Assembly (NCBI GenBank): GCA_002399225.1
Contig: DHDF01000091.1
Location: 1 to 14,083 of the forward strand
Direction: 5' to 3'
DNA: 14,083 nucleotides
DNA from: a bacterium UBA4883
Lineage (GTDB): Bacteria > Bacillota > Clostridia > Oscillospirales > Acutalibacteraceae
Part shown: positions 12,884 through 14,083 of the stretch, piece by piece
Layout: each line of letters starts with the position of its first letter
Numbering within the stretch: position 1 is the first letter of the stretch
The notes under the pieces: model-generated
The model's input: only the letters and a program-made list of their open reading frames with translations
Databases searched by the model: none
What the model was told of the DNA's origin: nothing
Position numbers and translations under genes: made by a program

Positions 12884-13327
12884 ATGAACGGAATCGAGAG
12901 GCTGGCACACCGGATTACCAAGCGGTTTGGGGATGGATCTCCGTTTTTTCTCTGCGACTGCATGGGGATCCAGGTCCGGCGGCTGGATCTGCCAAAGAGG
13001 GTCCGCGGTTTCTGCTTCCGCACCGAATCCGGCAAACCGATTATTGTGTTGCAGGAAACCCTTTCTGAGATGGAAGACTGTTACTGCTGCGCCCACGAGC
13101 TGGGGCATCTGCTGCTTCACCCCGGGCTGAACGCGCAGGTCATCGCGGATCTGACCTATCTGTACGCTCCGCGCTATGAGCGGGAGGCGGATTTTTTTGC
13201 GGCCTGCCTTTTGATCGACCCGAACTTTGACGAATGGAGCCTGACTTACAATCCGCTGACACAAGAGCAGATTGCCGAACTGTCGGGTCTTCCGCGCCGG
13301 GTGGTCGACCTTCGGTTTGAACGATGA
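12884..13327 (+). CDS. ImmA/IrrE-family metallopeptidase
   Basis: A 147-residue zinc protease. The ATG at 12884 has GGGAGG (12871-12876) 7 nt upstream and follows the XRE stop by four nt. The zinc motif is HELGH at residues 71-75 (CCAHELGHLLLHP), with the third ligand Glu101 in YEREADFFAACLLI. A core strand precedes it (GKPIIVLQETLS). Relatives (ImmA of ICEBs1, IrrE/PprI of Deinococcus) cleave an XRE repressor, normally the one encoded next door. The C-terminus (EQIAELSGLPRRVVDLR) resembles a small helical cap common in this family. A target other than the 12514 protein cannot be excluded. Confidence 0.9.
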   Translation: MNGIERLAHRITKRFGDGSPFFLCDCMGIQVRRLDLPKRVRGFCFRTESGKPIIVLQETLSEMEDCYCCAHELGHLLLHPGLNAQVIADLTYLYAPRYEREADFFAACLLIDPNFDEWSLTYNPLTQEQIAELSGLPRRVVDLRFER

Positions 13328-13395
13328 GCATGAAACACCGGCGAAACGGGAACAAGCGAGGCGTCATTTTCCAAGTGAGCGGGAGGAAAGTTGCT

Positions 13396-13722
13396 GTGAA
13401 ACGAATCATTTCAGCTCTGCTGGCGGCAGTGCTTCTGCTGCTGTTCGCCGGGTGCAAATCAGCGCCGCAGCCGGAACCGAATCAAATTGACGGGGTCTGG
13501 AAAGATTCCTGCGGCCTGACGGAATACAAGTTTAGCTCCGACGGAACAATGAAGATGGAGGCGCTGAATTTAGGTTCATTTAAGGGAACCTACCGCGTTC
13601 AGGGCTCTCAGATCACCCTGCGCTACAAGGTTGTGGTGAAAAATGTCAAAGAGACTTATAAGTTCCGGGTGGACGGCGATACACTGTACCTGAACAACCG
13701 GAAATTTAAGAGAAAGAAATAG
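13396..13722 (+). CDS. Putative lipoprotein, DUF5640-like
   Basis: A 108-residue protein from a GTG at 13396, with GGGAGGAAAG (13381-13390) upstream. This start gives a proper lipoprotein signal: KR, then a 13-residue hydrophobic core, then LLFAGC with Cys20 as the lipidation site. The frame extends in phase to an ATG at 13324 that overlaps the protease stop (ATGA). That start would put 24 basic residues before the signal and is less likely. The mature part (DGVWKDSCGLTEYKFSSDGT, then GSFKGTYRVQGSQITLRY, then VDGDTLYLN) is a small beta-rich domain in the style of DUF5640 lipoproteins. Function unknown. It may be cotranscribed with the XRE/protease pair and ends at the strong terminator at 13740. 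Confidence 0.75.
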   Translation: MKRIISALLAAVLLLLFAGCKSAPQPEPNQIDGVWKDSCGLTEYKFSSDGTMKMEALNLGSFKGTYRVQGSQITLRYKVVVKNVKETYKFRVDGDTLYLNNRKFKRKK

Positions 13723-13739
13723 CAGACGCGTAAACCGCG

Positions 13740-13786
13740 AACGGGCGGCGCCGCCGGCAAGTAAGCCGGAAGCGCCGCCCGTTTTT
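13740..13786 (+). terminator. Strong terminator after the lipoprotein
   Basis: ACGGGCGGCGC (13741-13751) pairs with GCGCCGCCCGT (13772-13782). An inner CCGGC/GCCGG stem lies around an AAGTAA loop, and TTTTT follows. It ends the XRE-protease-lipoprotein unit and lies 10 bp from the convergent tadA stop. Confidence 0.9.
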
Positions 13787-13795
13787 AAATGGCAT

Positions 13796-14083
13796 TTATT
13801 TTCTTAACCGACGGAAGAAATCCGTGAGAAGGGAAGAACATTCCTCTTCCAGAACCCCGCCGCACAGCTGAGGATGATGGTTGTAGGGCAGCTCAAACAG
13901 ATTGACCACCGATCCGCAGGAACCTGCTTTGGGATCGTGTGCGCCGAACACAACGCGGCGCAGGCGGGCGTTGATCGCTGCGCCCGCACACATGGGACAC
14001 GGTTCCAGCGTTACAAACAGCTCGCACTGCCACAGCCGCCACCCGCCCAGCGCGCGGCACGCGCCGCCGATCGCTTCCAGCTC
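13796..14083 (-). CDS. tadA: tRNA-specific adenosine deaminase, C-terminal part
   Basis: The visible 95 residues run off the right edge, so the start is outside the window. TadA deaminates A34 to inosine in the anticodon of tRNA-Arg(ACG). The zinc site PCPMC appears in LFVTLEPCPMCAGAAINARL, preceded by GWRLWQCELFV and followed by RRVVFGAHDPKAGSCGS, VVNLFELPYNHHP and the C-terminal helix EEECSSLLTDFFRRLRK. The catalytic HAE motif lies before this and is not visible. The match to TadA rather than cytidine deaminase rests on the HDPKAGSCGS and NHHP segments. It is convergent with the lipoprotein gene. High confidence in family. Confidence 0.95.
   Translation of the reverse strand, partial: ELEAIGGACRALGGWRLWQCELFVTLEPCPMCAGAAINARLRRVVFGAHDPKAGSCGSVVNLFELPYNHHPQLCGGVLEEECSSLLTDFFRRLRK

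Noticed and set aside
1-14083. CRISPR arrays, tRNA and rRNA genes
   Set aside because: No regularly spaced repeats, no cloverleaf-like sequence and no rRNA-like stretch noticed on either strand.

Overview
The window looks like a piece of a low-to-mid GC Clostridia chromosome, most likely from the Ruminococcaceae/Oscillospiraceae. The reasons are strong AGGAGG-type ribosome binding sites, frequent TTG and GTG starts, sigma-A promoters with 17-bp spacers, a LexA box of the Bacillus/Clostridium type, and AbrB, XRE/ImmA and Rhs/WapA-type families. The left part (about 1-6100) is visibly AT-rich and full of gene debris. The right part (about 6200-14083) is GC-richer with compact intact genes, so it reads as an accessory region joined to more ordinary chromosome.

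Region 1 (1-2500) is a graveyard of mobile DNA. It holds the first residues of a Tn1549-type conjugative-element protein (151-252), a C-terminal scrap with a near-copy 967 bp further on (995-1040 and 1962-2007), the tail of an IS21-type IstB with a probable element end (to 2203), and the first 20 or so residues of a response regulator (2431). Between these sit two small membrane-protein genes (315, 663) and a membrane-bound XRE regulator (1176-1940).

Region 2 (2619-4502, minus strand) is an orphan Rhs cassette. A short Rhs core ends in the usual DPDG junction and continues into a hydrophobic C-terminal domain I do not recognise. It is followed 32 nt later by a small membrane protein, which is a candidate immunity protein. 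A second, decayed Rhs repeat lies beyond it. The front of the Rhs frame is fused to a scrap of an AraC-type regulator, so the cassette has no secretion N-terminus or visible promoter. It looks like a displaced toxin/immunity tip.

Region 3 (4580-9836) holds an AbrB-acyltransferase operon with a clear promoter and terminator. It then has a short-chain dehydrogenase downstream of a frameshifted AraC regulator, divergent from a flavodoxin, and a large radical SAM protein with a B12-binding-like N-terminus.

Region 4 (9940-11717) has an HD-domain protein and a divergent gene that fuses an O6-alkylguanine-DNA alkyltransferase to a hot-dog (4HBT) thioesterase in one reading frame. This is an unusual architecture.

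Region 5 (11728-13786) is a phage/ICE-style switch. An XRE repressor and an ImmA/IrrE metalloprotease (plus a lipoprotein) face a two-gene operon encoding a 67-residue protein and a sigma region-4 protein. The two sides share an ACAC-N5-GTGT palindrome, and a perfect LexA box lies between them. No other phage or ICE genes are present, so this may be a domesticated SOS-linked switch. The window ends inside tadA (minus strand).

No rRNA, tRNA or CRISPR array was seen. All family calls are from reading motifs by eye; no database search was run.
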